Source: Cyanobium sp. CACIAM 14 (GTDB taxonomy: Bacteria > Cyanobacteriota > Cyanobacteriia > PCC-6307 > Cyanobiaceae). Taken from it: a stretch of 64,000 bases of DNA. The notes beneath the pieces were generated by a model, which made no database searches, was not told where the DNA came from, and saw only the letters and a program-made list of their open reading frames with translations. A program made the position numbers and the translations under genes. Positions 40,139-52,292 of this stretch are shown piece by piece (position 1 is the first letter of the stretch; each line of letters starts with the position of its first letter). The stretch covers positions 1 to 64,000 of the forward strand of contig JMRP01000004.1 in the NCBI GenBank assembly GCA_000708525.1, given 5' to 3'.

Positions 40139-41638
40139 TCAGCGGCCTCCTCCTCGGCGTCGGTTCCCGTCCTGTCTCTGGAGCTGTCTCTGGCCCTGGC
40201 CGTGGCCTTGACCCTGACGGGGAGTCTGGCGGCGCCGTCCCCGACCGCCGCTGAGATCGAGGGGCGGGGCGGAGAGCACGGTGGGCTCGAACCCCGGTAC
40301 CTCCTGGCGGGGCAGAGCCGAGCCGATCAGCCGTTCGATCGCCCGCAGCAGTTCATGCTCCTCTGCCGCCACCAGCGAGATGGCGTGGCCGTTCTGTCCG
40401 GCCCGTCCGGTGCGGCCGATGCGATGGACGTAGTCCTCGGCCACGTTGGGAAGATCCAGATTGACCACGTGGGGCAGCTGGTGGATGTCGATGCCGCGGG
40501 CAGCGATGTCGGTGGCCACCAGCACCCGCACATCGCCCCCCTTGAATTCCGCCAGGGCCCGGGTGCGGGCTCCCTGGCTCTTGTTGCCGTGGATGGCGGC
40601 GGCGGACAGCCCCTCCTTGTGGAGCCGTTCGGCCAGCCGGTTGGCGCCGTGCTTGGTGCGGGAGAACACCAGCACTTGTCGCCAGTCGTTGCTGCGGATC
40701 AGGTGGCTGAGCAGATCCCCCTTGCGATCCATGTCGCAGGGGTGGATCACCTGATCCACCAGGGGAGCGGCCCGGTTTTCCGGCGTGGCCTGCAGCTGGA
40801 TGGGCTGGTGCAGCAGGCCGGTGGCCAGGCTGCGGATCTCGGCGGAGAACGTGGCGGAGAAGAGCAGGTTCTGGCGCTTCGGCGGCAGCAGGGAGAGGAT
40901 CCGGCGGATGTCGCGGATGAAGCCCATGTCAAGCATGCGGTCGGCCTCGTCGAGCACAAGGATCTCGACTCGATCGAGCCGCAGGGCGTTCTGCTGATGC
41001 AGGTCCATCAGCCGCCCGGGGGTGGCCACGAGCACGTCGGCACCGCGGCGCAGGCGCTGCATCTGCGGATTGACGCTGACGCCGCCGAAGACGACGTCGG
41101 AGCGCAGATCCAGGTAACGGCCATAGGCCGTCACGCTCTCGGCCACCTGGGCTGCCAGCTCCCGGGTGGGCGTGAGCACAAGGGAGCGCACCACGCCGGC
41201 CCGGGCGTGGGGGCCGTGACGCAGGCGCTCCAGCAGCGGCAGGGTGAATCCCGCGGTCTTGCCGGTGCCGGTCTGGGCGGCCGCCATCACATCGTGGCCC
41301 TCCAGCACGGCCGGGATGCACTGCCGCTGGATCGGCGAGGGCGTGCTGTAGCCCTTGGCGGCCACGGCCTTGAGGATCGGCTCCGACAGCCCCAGAACGG
41401 CGAAATCGGCGGCCAGCCCCGCCACCGGAGGGTTCAGACCCGTCCTGATGCGGCTGGGCGTCAGGGGCAGGGAGGCCGCCCCGTTCGGTCCTTCCGCGTT
41501 GGTGGGGGCGTTGCTGCGAGCCCTGGTGCTGGCGCTGCTGCTGGCGTTGCTGGGGGAGGAGCCGTTGCCCGGGCGGCGGCGTGGGCTTGGGGCGGCCTGG
41601 GGCCTGGGGGAGGGGGGGGTGATCGGGCGCAAGGACAT
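40139..41638 (-). CDS. DEAD-box ATP-dependent RNA helicase, RhlE-like
   Basis: The 499-residue protein has a disordered Ser/Pro/Asn-rich N-terminus (1-75) and helicase core motifs: Q motif [10 protein letters not shown], Walker [22 protein letters not shown], and [10 protein letters not shown]. The C-terminus is a Gln/Arg/Gly-rich tail ([17 protein letters not shown]). It unwinds RNA in ribosome assembly or cold adaptation. The start is the ATG before SLRPITPP. Confidence 0.94.
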   Translation of the reverse strand: MSLRPITPPSPRPQAAPSPRRRPGNGSSPSNASSSASTRARSNAPTNAEGPNGAASLPLTPSRIRTGLNPPVAGLAADFAVLGLSEPILKAVAAKGYSTPSPIQRQCIPAVLEGHDVMAAAQTGTGKTAGFTLPLLERLRHGPHARAGVVRSLVLTPTRELAAQVAESVTAYGRYLDLRSDVVFGGVSVNPQMQRLRRGADVLVATPGRLMDLHQQNALRLDRVEILVLDEADRMLDMGFIRDIRRILSLLPPKRQNLLFSATFSAEIRSLATGLLHQPIQLQATPENRAAPLVDQVIHPCDMDRKGDLLSHLIRSNDWRQVLVFSRTKHGANRLAERLHKEGLSAAAIHGNKSQGARTRALAEFKGGDVRVLVATDIAARGIDIHQLPHVVNLDLPNVAEDYVHRIGRTGRAGQNGHAISLVAAEEHELLRAIERLIGSALPRQEVPGFEPTVLSAPPLDLSGGRGRRRQTPRQGQGHGQGQRQLQRQDGNRRRGGGR

Positions 41639-41679
41639 GACTGGCCACAGCCTAGGCCTGGCCGGTGGTCGTCCCGGCC

Positions 41680-42057
41680 TCAGCGGGGGCTGCGATGACT
41701 GCAGCGATCGCAGGGTCCCTCGGGCAGCACGGCGCAGCGCAGCAGGGGGCTGAGGGCGTTGAATCGGCACATGGGATCGCCGATCACCCAGCGGCCTTCC
41801 CACCAGCGCGCATCGTCGGGTTGCCGCTGGGCCCTCACCTGGAGGGCCACCGTCACCAGCTCGTAGCGCCCCTGGCGCAGCTGATAGCGATGGCGACGCT
41901 GCAGAACCAGGTAACTGCGCTCCCCCAGGCTCAGCCAGCGGCCCGGATGGGGGACGTCGCAGGGCTCATCGACCTGGAGCATCGTGATCAGCCGGTCCGA
42001 GTCGACCTGGCGCAGCTCGATGCGCATCGCTCGCAGATCCTCAGGCCTCGCCACCAT
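41680..42057 (-). CDS. DUF6464 family protein
   Basis: The 125-residue protein has a C-terminal block [27 protein letters not shown], the pattern of the cyanobacterial DUF6464 family, with four to five cysteines that may bind metal. A start at the later ATG ([13 protein letters not shown], codon 11) is equally plausible. Its 5' end overlaps the 3' end of the TerC gene by 17 bases on the same strand, so it follows TerC in one transcript. Confidence 0.75.
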   Translation of the reverse strand: MVARPEDLRAMRIELRQVDSDRLITMLQVDEPCDVPHPGRWLSLGERSYLVLQRRHRYQLRQGRYELVTVALQVRAQRQPDDARWWEGRWVIGDPMCRFNALSPLLRCAVLPEGPCDRCSHRSPR

Positions 42058-42856
42058 CGCCCTGTTCGGGCAGGACGGGGGCTTCGCCGCGGATGGAGAA
42101 GCCCCAGGCGAACAGGCTGGCCACCAGCAGCAACAGCAACCACTCGGGCAGTTCCAGGGCCGGCAGCACGAGACGCAGCAGCAGGCGGAGCCCCACCAGC
42201 CCCACGGCCAGATAGCCGGCAGTTTCGAGATGGGGGAAGATCTCCAGCCAGCGCAGGAACAGTTCGGCGGTCAGCCGGAGGGCGATGATCCCGATCACGC
42301 CCCCCGCCATCACCAGGGGCAACCGGTCGGTGACGGCCACCGCCGCGGCCACGCTGTCCATGGAGAAGGCCAGGTCGGTGAGAGCCAGGGTGGCCACGAT
42401 CGAGGCCAGGGAGGCGCCGTGGTGGGGATGGCCGTGGGAAGGGTGGCCAGGAAGGGGATGGACCGTGGGGATCGCTCCCTGGGCTGAAACCGCCGCGACG
42501 CTTGCCTCCGGGATTTCGTCCTCGGCCTCTTCGTCCTGACCGAGCAGATGGCGGCCGCAGAGCCAGAGCAGGTAGGCCGAGGCCAGCAGCTGCAGGGGCC
42601 AGAACTCGAGGACCCAGCGGGCCAGGGCGATCAGGCCCATCCGGAAGACCAGGGCCAGCAGCAGGCCGAGGTTGAGGGCCTGGCGCTGGCGGGCCTGATC
42701 GTGCAAGCGCCGTGAGATGGCCGCCAGGGCGATGGCGTTGTCGGCCGAGAGAACCGCCTCGAGGCCCACCAGCAGAGGCACCAGGAGCACGATCTCGCTC
42801 CACTGGTCCGCCTGCTGGATCAGGGGGCTCAGGCTCTCGACCGATACCGCTTCCAT
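42041..42856 (-). CDS. TerC family membrane protein
   Basis: The 271-residue polytopic protein has six or seven hydrophobic segments. The signature acids are in GLEAVLSADNAIALA near residue 30 and in TDLAFSMDSVAAAVAV near residue 165, as in TerC. A His-rich loop (PLPGHPSHGHPHHG) lies between the two halves. TerC proteins are linked to metal export and, in plants, to thylakoid biogenesis. The His loop may bind metal. Confidence 0.9.
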   Translation of the reverse strand: MEAVSVESLSPLIQQADQWSEIVLLVPLLVGLEAVLSADNAIALAAISRRLHDQARQRQALNLGLLLALVFRMGLIALARWVLEFWPLQLLASAYLLWLCGRHLLGQDEEAEDEIPEASVAAVSAQGAIPTVHPLPGHPSHGHPHHGASLASIVATLALTDLAFSMDSVAAAVAVTDRLPLVMAGGVIGIIALRLTAELFLRWLEIFPHLETAGYLAVGLVGLRLLLRLVLPALELPEWLLLLLVASLFAWGFSIRGEAPVLPEQGDGGEA

Positions 42857-42931
42857 CGCTGGGCTCGCTCGGCTGATGAACCAGGGAGGAAGGCACTCTA
42901 GGGAGACCCTCCGCCCCGCCTGCGCCTCCCC

Positions 42932-43753
42932 ATGCAATTCCGGGTCCGATTGCTGCACTGCGACGGCGGTCTGCGGGTGGTGCTGGTCACAGCGCACGAA
43001 GGGGAGCGCTACCTGGGCAGCGCCTTGGGGGAAGCGGCCAGCGCCGAAGAGGCGGAGGACCGCGCCAGGGCCCGTCTGATGGCCGGGCTCGGGACGCTCG
43101 GGCCCCCCTCCTCGTCCGAGCCGGTGACCCAGACCCACCTGCCGGAGCCGGTGACCAGGGCCCGCCCACCGGCTCCGGTTGCTCCGCCGCCCCCGCTGGC
43201 TCCGGTCCCGCGCCCGGCCGGGACGGCGCCAGCAGCAAGGCCCGAGCCGATGCCCGAGCCGATGCCCGGGCCCAAGCAGGATCCGATCCCGGAGCCATCC
43301 AACGAGCCGATGCCAGAGCCCCAGGAGGATCCCCAGGACTGGAGCACCGAGCTGACCAGGCTCGATCTCGCGCTCCGCCGGCTCGGCTGGGACCGGGAAC
43401 GGGAGGCCAGCTACCTGCAGCGATGTTTCGGCCATCCCAGCCGGGATCGGATCACCGTGTACGCCGACCTCATGGGGTACCTCCGGATGATCGAGTCCTT
43501 CGAGCCCGGTTGCGACCCCGCCACGGCAGCGGTTCCCCTGCGCCGAGGGGATCTGCTCCAGCAGAATGCGGTACTTCTGCAGCAACTGGGCTGGGACAGC
43601 AGCCGAGGCCGCCGTTTCCTGGAGCAGCACCTCGGGGTCAGCAGCCGTCAGCAACTCAGCGATTCCGACCTGCTGCGGTTCAACATGCTTCTGGAAGAGC
43701 AGACCCTCCAGGGAGACACCTCGATGCTGGATTTCAAGCAGCAGGTGGGGTGA
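42932..43753 (+). CDS. Conserved protein with duplicated C-terminal helical repeat
   Basis: The 273-residue protein has an N-terminal domain (1-50, MQFRVRLLHCDGGLRVVLVTA), a long Pro-rich linker with repeated PEPMPEPMPGP (60-135) and a C-terminus made of two related ~45-residue repeats. Each has LG-WD near its start (ALRRLGWDRE; LLQQLGWDSS) and ends in hydrophobics plus E. The repeats look like an internal duplication. No family is recognised. It is divergent from TerC and convergent with the hpsJ-like locus. Confidence 0.7.
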   Translation: MQFRVRLLHCDGGLRVVLVTAHEGERYLGSALGEAASAEEAEDRARARLMAGLGTLGPPSSSEPVTQTHLPEPVTRARPPAPVAPPPPLAPVPRPAGTAPAARPEPMPEPMPGPKQDPIPEPSNEPMPEPQEDPQDWSTELTRLDLALRRLGWDREREASYLQRCFGHPSRDRITVYADLMGYLRMIESFEPGCDPATAAVPLRRGDLLQQNAVLLQQLGWDSSRGRRFLEQHLGVSSRQQLSDSDLLRFNMLLEEQTLQGDTSMLDFKQQVG

Positions 43754-43769
43754 GGCCGATCGCCTGGAT

Positions 43770-44755
43770 TCAGGAGGGTTCCTGACGCTCCGGGTCTTCC
43801 CCCTCCACGCTGAGCTGGTGGAAGTAGGCCATGTCGGCAGGGAGAGCACGGGTGTGGCTCAGTGGAGCCGACGCCGCTTCGGCCCTGATGACAACCCTCT
43901 CCCGCAGCCCTTTTGTCCTGGCCTCCATCGCCTCCTCGCGTCGCTGCTGGAACTGACGCCGCCTTTCTTCCAGGTCTTCCAGGCGTTCGCGGCGCCACTC
44001 CGCCCGCTTTGCCGCGGCCAGGTCCCATCGCATCTGGGCTTCACGCAACAGTGGCAGATCGGATCCCCGGCGCTGGCTGCCGGCGGCGAAGGCCACGCCG
44101 TACACCAACGCCAGCAGCAGCACACGGATGGAGCGCTGCGCGATCGCCCAGAGATTCGGGTTCCAGGGTGATTGAATGACGTTTCTGGAGTTCCTCACGG
44201 ACACTTCGAGGCGTGCGGTGAGCACCTTCTTCAGCTCGCCCAGCGACCCCCCTCCGGTGTCCGTGAGCCTGAGACCAGGGCCCTGGAGTCTGGCGATTCT
44301 CTCCTGCAGGTCCTCGATGGAGGTGGCGCGGTCGATGGCCTGTCGGAACTCATACGCACGCTCGAGGGCCACCTTCAGGGCACTGCTCTGACTGCGGACC
44401 ACCAACTCGACGCCCTGATAGGCCGAGACGGCCTGCAGTGGAAGCAGCAGCAGGAAGCCCACGGCCGCTCCAACCGCCCAGCGCGCGAAGGCATCACGGC
44501 GGTTCTGGAGGCGGGCATCGTTCGGCTCCAGAGAGGCGACCAGATGGACCACTCCCAGTCCCAGCAGGGGGAGGGGGCGCTGTCGAGCAGGGCGCTGATC
44601 AGGGTGACCAGCCAGGCCGGCTGCAGCACGGCCATCGGCAGAATCGCGTTCAGCACCGTTACCCCATAGGTGACGAAAAGCGCCAGGGCGATCAGGGAGA
44701 GGAAGTCGGCCGTATTGACACGTCTCAGGCCGTGGTGCGGGTCCAGCATGTTCAT
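43770..44755 (-). pseudogene. HpsJ-family membrane protein interrupted by a frameshift
   Basis: Two overlapping minus-strand frames join into one protein. The first (from ATG at 44755) gives MNMLDPHHGLRRVNTADF, a hydrophobic segment and VLQPAWLVTLISALLDSA. The second continues PLPLLGLGVVHLVASLEPND and RRDAFARWAVG, a further membrane segment, a periplasmic helical part and a coiled C-terminus. The switch occurs at two runs of five C (44567-44571 and 44573-44577, reading minus). This arrangement is what I recall for HpsJ family proteins. It could be a mutation, a sequencing error or a -1 ribosomal shift. Confidence 0.7.
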
Positions 44756-45363
44756 CGCTCAGGGCCTGTCCCTGGTGAATGCAGAGACCAATTCCTTTCC
44801 ATTCTGGAGTGTCGGAACGTCAACTCTTTGTGCGTTGTGGCAGTTCAAGGATCATGCCCCTGGCTGCCAGGCCGGCCCCTCCCTCGCGGACGCGAACGAT
44901 TGCGACGGAGAACATCCCATCACCGCAGCGTGCCGCTGCTCGATTCCTTTTCGAAGGCCGGCTGGAATGCTTGGCCAGACTGGATGAATGCCAGCCGAGC
45001 TTCACTCTTTTTCGGGTACTTTTTCATGGTTGCTTTTGGTTGAGCGTTGAGCGCTTTGCCGCACTCCAGCCTCCATAGCCTCTTGCCCCCTGCCAGCTCG
45101 TCAGGCGCCGATTCGTGAGCGTTCCATGGTTTCCGTGACCGGCTGCGTCAGTGACGGCAGGACTCGCTGCAGGGCAGGTCTGGGTGCCTAGGAGCCGGGG
45201 ACATGCTGCTGCGATGTCGGTATGGGAGATGGCCGCCTCGGCACCCCGGAACACTCGCTGATCTGTGCCGAAGCTGTAAGGAATCTCTAAGGCCTCTCCA
45301 TCGGTCCGTCTCTGGGTGGTACAGGCTTCGCTCTTTAGCCTTTTGTGAACACTGTTGCCATTG
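44756..45363. other. Gene-free stretch of about 600 bases
   Basis: No convincing gene is present between the hpsJ-like start and the secreted protein. The sequence is less G+C-rich than the surroundings, especially around 44990-45060, where T-rich stretches occur. Short open frames on both strands have no recognisable product. It should contain the promoters of the two divergent flanking genes. I found no tRNA or small RNA motif. Confidence 0.6.
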
Positions 45364-47551
<2,188 letters not shown>

Positions 47552-47573
47552 CGCCCCGGCTGACCGCCGACCT

Positions 47574-48455
47574 TCAGCCTGGCGTGTGCAGCCGGCAATG
47601 GGCTCGCACCAGGGTGGCCCCCATCGGCAGCCGCTCCTGGTTGGCGTAGGCCTCCCGCTCCAGCGATTTCTCCGTACCGGAAGCGCCCGCGTAGAGCGGA
47701 TCCTCGAGGTGGGGGAGCAGCTCCGGTGACACCTGCTGGCTCAGGCCGAGCAGCCTGGGCACCGCCCGCAGCCCTCCGGCCGCGCAGCTCTGGGCCACGT
47801 GGATGGCCTCGTGGTTGAGCACCCTGGCGAAGTCCACCGTGCCCTTCTTCACCACCGCCGGCTTGATGCGCAGGGTGCGTGCCGCATGGTCCCATTCCCC
47901 GGCTGCCCCGGTCTTCCTGGGCTCCACCAACTGCACCTGCACGCCGGCCTGCTCCAGCGTGCCGAGCAGGTGGCTGATGGCCCGGCGCTCCTTGCCATGA
48001 TCGGGAGGGTTGCGGATCAGGGCCTGCAGCTGGGGCACCGTGAGCTCGGGCTCCCCGGCCCGACGCTGGTACAGAAAACGGATCCCGCCCCCCGGCAGGG
48101 GCTCGGCGGTGGGAATCCACTGGCGGTCGGCCTCCTGGAGGCTATCGAGCAGTCCCCCCTCGAGCAGGGCCATCGGCCGCAGGCGGGGATCGGGGGAAGG
48201 TTCGAAGTGATCCAGGATCCTGCTGGTGACCTCGGGTGGCTGCAACGGCACGGATCCCAGCCGATCCAGCAGATTGGGAAAGGCGGCCAGGCCCAGCACC
48301 ACGGCCGTGACCCCGGCGGCGAGGCCCCAGGGGGCCTGATGGCGCGGTGCAGGATCCAGAAGCCCCCCGCAGCGTCCGCAGCGGGGAAGCCCCGTGAAGG
48401 GTTGCTGCTGCCGCAGGGGCAGACCGCGGCAGGTGGGGCAGCGGAAGCGGGCCAT
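47574..48455 (-). CDS. Zinc-ribbon / membrane-anchored metallopeptidase-like protein
   Basis: The 293-residue protein has an N-terminal four-cysteine ribbon (RCPTC and RCGRC, residues 5-29), one membrane helix (42-60) and a C-terminal domain with HEAIH at residues 215-219 (VLNHEAIHVAQSC). A possible third-ligand Glu lies in LEREAYANQ near 266-268. The layout is unlike any family I can name. It has a peptidase-like metal site, but activity is unproven. It is convergent with GAPDH. Confidence 0.72.
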   Translation of the reverse strand: MARFRCPTCRGLPLRQQQPFTGLPRCGRCGGLLDPAPRHQAPWGLAAGVTAVVLGLAAFPNLLDRLGSVPLQPPEVTSRILDHFEPSPDPRLRPMALLEGGLLDSLQEADRQWIPTAEPLPGGGIRFLYQRRAGEPELTVPQLQALIRNPPDHGKERRAISHLLGTLEQAGVQVQLVEPRKTGAAGEWDHAARTLRIKPAVVKKGTVDFARVLNHEAIHVAQSCAAGGLRAVPRLLGLSQQVSPELLPHLEDPLYAGASGTEKSLEREAYANQERLPMGATLVRAHCRLHTPG

Positions 48456-48598
48456 CGGTGGCGGTACCTGGCACCAGCATGACCGCTGCGTCGGTCCGCG
48501 GGGTGGCTCGGGGCAGGCGGTCAGTCGCGGATCGCCTGCGGATCCGCAGCCGGTTCCGGCGGTTGCGAGGATCGCCAGCCGTTCGTCCACGAACCGCG

Positions 48599-51500
48599 AT
48601 GCCCTTCCACGCCCTCGTGCGCCAGCTGCAGGCCGCGCCCCTCACCGCCGAGGTGAGGGCGCGCTGCGAGCGGCCCGAGCGCCTGCGCCTGAGCGGTGCC
48701 GGCCGGGCGGCGAGGGCCCTGGTGGCGAGCGCCCTGGCCGGCTCCAGAGAGGCCCCTCTGCTGGTCATCGTGCCCACCCTCGAGGAGGCGGGGCGCTGGG
48801 CTTCGCTGCTGGAGCTGATGGGCTGGCCGCTCTGCCAGCTCTACCCCACCAGCGAGGGCTCCCCCTACGAGCCCTTCGACCCCACCACCGAGATCACCTG
48901 GGGACAGCTCCAGGTGCTGGCGGAGCTGGTGGAAGGGGGAGGCGATGGCGGCCTGGCTGCCGGTGGCCGTTTCGCCGTGGTGGCCACCGAGCGCGCCCTC
49001 CAGCCCCACCTGCCTCCGCCGGCGGTGCTGGCGCAGCGCTGTCTCACCCTGCGCAAGGGCGACCGGCTCGATCTGGAGCAACTGGCCCTCACCCTGGCCG
49101 GGCTCGGATACGAACGGGTCCCGACGATCGAGCAGGAGGGGACCTGGAGCCGCCGGGGTGACATCCTCGATCTGTTTCCGGTGAGTGCCGAGCTGCCGGT
49201 CCGTCTCGAACTGTTCGGCGAGGAGCTGGAGAAGCTGCGGGAGTTCGATCCCGTCAGCCAGCGCTCCCTCGATGTGGTGGACAAGGTGCGGCTCACGCCC
49301 ACCAGCCATGCCCCTCTGATCGCCGAGGCGCTGCGGCAGCGGATGCCGGAGGGCCTGGAGCGGCTGCTGGAGCCTGCCTCCCTCGACCTGCTGCTGGAGG
49401 GAGGCACGCCCGAGGGCATGCGCCGGCTGATGGGGCTGGCCTGGGGAACGCCGGCGTCCCTGCTCGACTATCTCCCTGCCGGGACGATGGTGGCGATCGA
49501 CGAGCGACGCCAGTGTCTGGCCCATGGTCAGCAGTGGTACGACCACGCCGTTGAGCACCACCGCGAGGTGGTGGAGGCCGGTGCTGGCGGAAGCACCAGT
49601 CCCCTGCCCCTGCCGGGCGTGCTGCATCGGCCGGTGGCGGCAGCCCTGACGGAAGCGGAGGCCTTCACGGGCTTCGATCTGGCGGAACTGCACGAGAGCG
49701 ACAACCATCCCAACGTCCTGGATCTGGCCAGCCGGTCGGTGCCGGCCCATCCCAACCAGTTCGGCCGCCTGGCCGAGCAGATCAAGGGATACCAGCGCGA
49801 CAAGGCCAGGGTCTGGATCGTCTCCGCCCAGCCCTCGCGGGCGGTGGCCCTGCTGGAGGAGCACGACTGCCCGGCCCGCTTCGTTCCCAATGCCCGCGAT
49901 TTTCCTGCCATCGAGCGGCTGGTGGAGCAGTCCACCCCGGTGGCGCTCAAGCTGCGCGGCACGGCCGAGCTGGAGGGGCTGCAACTCCCCGCCTGGAAGC
50001 TGGTGCTGCTCACCGACCGGGAGATCTTCGGCCAGCACACCCTTGCGGCCAGCGGCTACGTGCGCCGCCGCCGCCGGGCGGCCAGCCGCACGGTGGATCC
50101 CAACAGGATGGTCCCAGGCGACTTCGTGGTGCATCGCAACCATGGCATCGGCCGCTTCCTGAAGCTGGAGAAGCTGGCCATCGGCGGTGAGGTCCGCGAC
50201 TACCTGGTGGTGCAGTACGCCGACGGGCTGCTGCGGGTGGCGGCGGACCAGCTGGGCAGCCTCGGTCGCTACAGGGCCAGCGGCGACAAACCGCCGGAAC
50301 TCAACCGCATGGGCGGATCGGCCTGGATCAAGGCCAAGGAGCGGGCCCGCAAGGCGGTGGCCCGGGTGGCGATGGATCTGGTCAGGCTCTACGCCGAGCG
50401 TCACAAGGCGCCTGGCTTCGCCTTTCCCCCCGACGGTCCCTGGCAGAACGAACTGGAGGACTCCTTCCCCTACGACCCCACCCCCGACCAGCTCAAGGCG
50501 ATCGCGGAGGTGAAACGCGACATGGAGAAGCCCCAGCCGATGGACCGTCTGGTCTGCGGGGATGTGGGCTTCGGCAAGACCGAGGTGGCGATCCGGGCCA
50601 TCTTCAAGGCGGTCACCGCCGGCAGGCAGGTGGCGATGCTGGCTCCCACCACCGTGCTGGCCCAGCAGCACTGGCGCACCCTGAGCGAGCGCTTCGCCCC
50701 CTATCCCCTCAAGGTGGCCCTGCTCAACCGCTTCCGCACCACCGGCGAGCGCCGGACCATCCAGGACGGACTGGCCGATGGCAGCGTGGACGTGGTGGTG
50801 GGCACCCACCAGTTGCTGGGCAGGGGCACCAGCTTCCGCCAGCTGGGCCTGCTGGTGGTGGACGAGGAACAGCGCTTCGGTGTCCAGCAGAAGGAGAAGA
50901 TCAAGGGGCTGCGCAGGGACGTGGACGTGTTGACCCTCTCGGCCACCCCCATCCCCCGCACGCTCTACATGAGCCTCTCGGGGGTTCGGGAGATGAGCCT
51001 GATCACCACCCCGCCGCCGCTGCGGCGGCCGATCAAGACCCACCTCGCCAGGCTCGACGAGGAAGCGGTGCGCAGCGCCATTCGCCAGGAGCTCGATCGG
51101 GGCGGCCAGGTGTTCTACGTGGTGCCCCGTGTGGAAGGCATCGAGGAGGTGGCGGGCCAGCTGCGGGCGATGCTGCCTGGGCTCAGGCTGCTGGTGGCCC
51201 ATGGCCAGATGCCGGAGGGGGAACTGGAGAGCGCCATGGTGGCCTTCAACGCCGGTGAGGCCGACGTGATGCTCTGCACCACCATCATCGAATCGGGCCT
51301 GGACATCCCCCGGGTGAACACGATCCTGGTGGAGGATGCCCACCGTTTCGGTCTCGCCCAGCTGTACCAGCTGCGGGGCCGGGTGGGCCGCAGCGGCATC
51401 CAGGCCCACGCCTGGCTCTTCTATCCCGGCGATGCCACCCTCAGCGACGCGGCCCGCCAGCGGCTGCGGGCGATCCAGGAGTTCGCCCAGCTCGGCTCCG

Positions 51501-52192
51501 GCTACCAGCTGGCCATGCGCGACATGGAGATCCGCGGTGTCGGCAACCTGCTGGGGGTGGAGCAGAGCGGCCAGATGGAGGCCATCGGGTTCGATCTCTA
51601 TATGGAGATGCTGCAGGAGTGCCTGGCCGAGATCCAGGGGCAGGACATTCCGGCGGTGGACGAGACCCAGATCGATCTGCCCGTGACGGCCTTCATCCCC
51701 GCCGACTGGATCACCGAGACCGAGGAGAAGATGGCCGCCTACCGGGCCGCCGCGGACTGTGGGGACAAGGCGGCTCTGATGGAGCTGGCCACCGGCTGGA
51801 CCGAGCGCTACGGCCCCATTCCGGCCCCGGTGCAGAGCCTGTTGCAGCTGATGGAACTCAAGCTGCTGGCGCGTCGCTGCGGCTTCTCCCGCATCCGGCC
51901 GGAGAAGCCGAACATCGCGATGGAGACACCCATGGAGGAACCGGCGTTCCGGCGTCTGCGCCAGGGGCTGCCCCAGCACCTGCATGGCCGTCTGGTGTAC
52001 CAGGGCGGTGCCGGCAGCACCGCGAAGGTGCTGGCGAGGGGGCTGGGCGCCCTGCCGATGGACAGGCAGATGGAGCAGCTGATGGAGTGGCTCTCCGCCA
52101 TGGCCGCCCAGTTGCCCGAGGCCGATGGGCGCACGGCCGCGGAACGGCAGGCCGAGCGACTGGCCCGTGACGCAGCCGTGCTCAGCGTCTGA
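48599..52192 (+). CDS. mfd: Transcription-repair coupling factor
   Basis: The 1197-residue protein has the Mfd architecture: UvrB-like N-terminal modules (1-450), an RNA polymerase interaction domain near 490-570 (DPNRMVPGDFVVHRNHGIGRF), superfamily 2 translocase motifs (GDVGFGKTEVA for Walker A, VVDEEQRFG, TLSATPIPRTLYMS, and RGRVGRSG), and a C-terminal TRCF domain. It displaces stalled RNA polymerase and recruits UvrA. The chosen ATG follows the family N-terminus MPFHALVRQL. Confidence 0.96.
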   Translation: MPFHALVRQLQAAPLTAEVRARCERPERLRLSGAGRAARALVASALAGSREAPLLVIVPTLEEAGRWASLLELMGWPLCQLYPTSEGSPYEPFDPTTEITWGQLQVLAELVEGGGDGGLAAGGRFAVVATERALQPHLPPPAVLAQRCLTLRKGDRLDLEQLALTLAGLGYERVPTIEQEGTWSRRGDILDLFPVSAELPVRLELFGEELEKLREFDPVSQRSLDVVDKVRLTPTSHAPLIAEALRQRMPEGLERLLEPASLDLLLEGGTPEGMRRLMGLAWGTPASLLDYLPAGTMVAIDERRQCLAHGQQWYDHAVEHHREVVEAGAGGSTSPLPLPGVLHRPVAAALTEAEAFTGFDLAELHESDNHPNVLDLASRSVPAHPNQFGRLAEQIKGYQRDKARVWIVSAQPSRAVALLEEHDCPARFVPNARDFPAIERLVEQSTPVALKLRGTAELEGLQLPAWKLVLLTDREIFGQHTLAASGYVRRRRRAASRTVDPNRMVPGDFVVHRNHGIGRFLKLEKLAIGGEVRDYLVVQYADGLLRVAADQLGSLGRYRASGDKPPELNRMGGSAWIKAKERARKAVARVAMDLVRLYAERHKAPGFAFPPDGPWQNELEDSFPYDPTPDQLKAIAEVKRDMEKPQPMDRLVCGDVGFGKTEVAIRAIFKAVTAGRQVAMLAPTTVLAQQHWRTLSERFAPYPLKVALLNRFRTTGERRTIQDGLADGSVDVVVGTHQLLGRGTSFRQLGLLVVDEEQRFGVQQKEKIKGLRRDVDVLTLSATPIPRTLYMSLSGVREMSLITTPPPLRRPIKTHLARLDEEAVRSAIRQELDRGGQVFYVVPRVEGIEEVAGQLRAMLPGLRLLVAHGQMPEGELESAMVAFNAGEADVMLCTTIIESGLDIPRVNTILVEDAHRFGLAQLYQLRGRVGRSGIQAHAWLFYPGDATLSDAARQRLRAIQEFAQLGSGYQLAMRDMEIRGVGNLLGVEQSGQMEAIGFDLYMEMLQECLAEIQGQDIPAVDETQIDLPVTAFIPADWITETEEKMAAYRAAADCGDKAALMELATGWTERYGPIPAPVQSLLQLMELKLLARRCGFSRIRPEKPNIAMETPMEEPAFRRLRQGLPQHLHGRLVYQGGAGSTAKVLARGLGALPMDRQMEQLMEWLSAMAAQLPEADGRTAAERQAERLARDAAVLSV

Positions 52193-52268
52193 TCATGTCT
52201 GCGCTGGCGTTCCGGGACTGGCCCCAGGCCTGCCAGGAGGTGGCTTGCTAGGACATTGATGCTCCCGG

Positions 52269-52283
52269 GGGACCCATGGTCCC
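52269..52283 (+). promoter_or_regulatory. Short perfect hairpin in the leader of the HPPD-like gene
   Basis: GGGACC (52269-52274) pairs with GGTCCC (52278-52283) around a three-base loop CAT, ending nine bases before the ATG. A stem this close to the start could mask translation, but there is no T run, so it is not a terminator. The role is unknown. Confidence 0.3.
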
Positions 52284-52292
52284 GTTGCGCCG

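Noticed and set aside
44438-45078. Open frames on the plus strand over the hpsJ-like start and the following gap
   Set aside because: They read as low-complexity shadows (many Arg, Pro and Gly), have no domain, and overlap the better-supported minus-strand gene.
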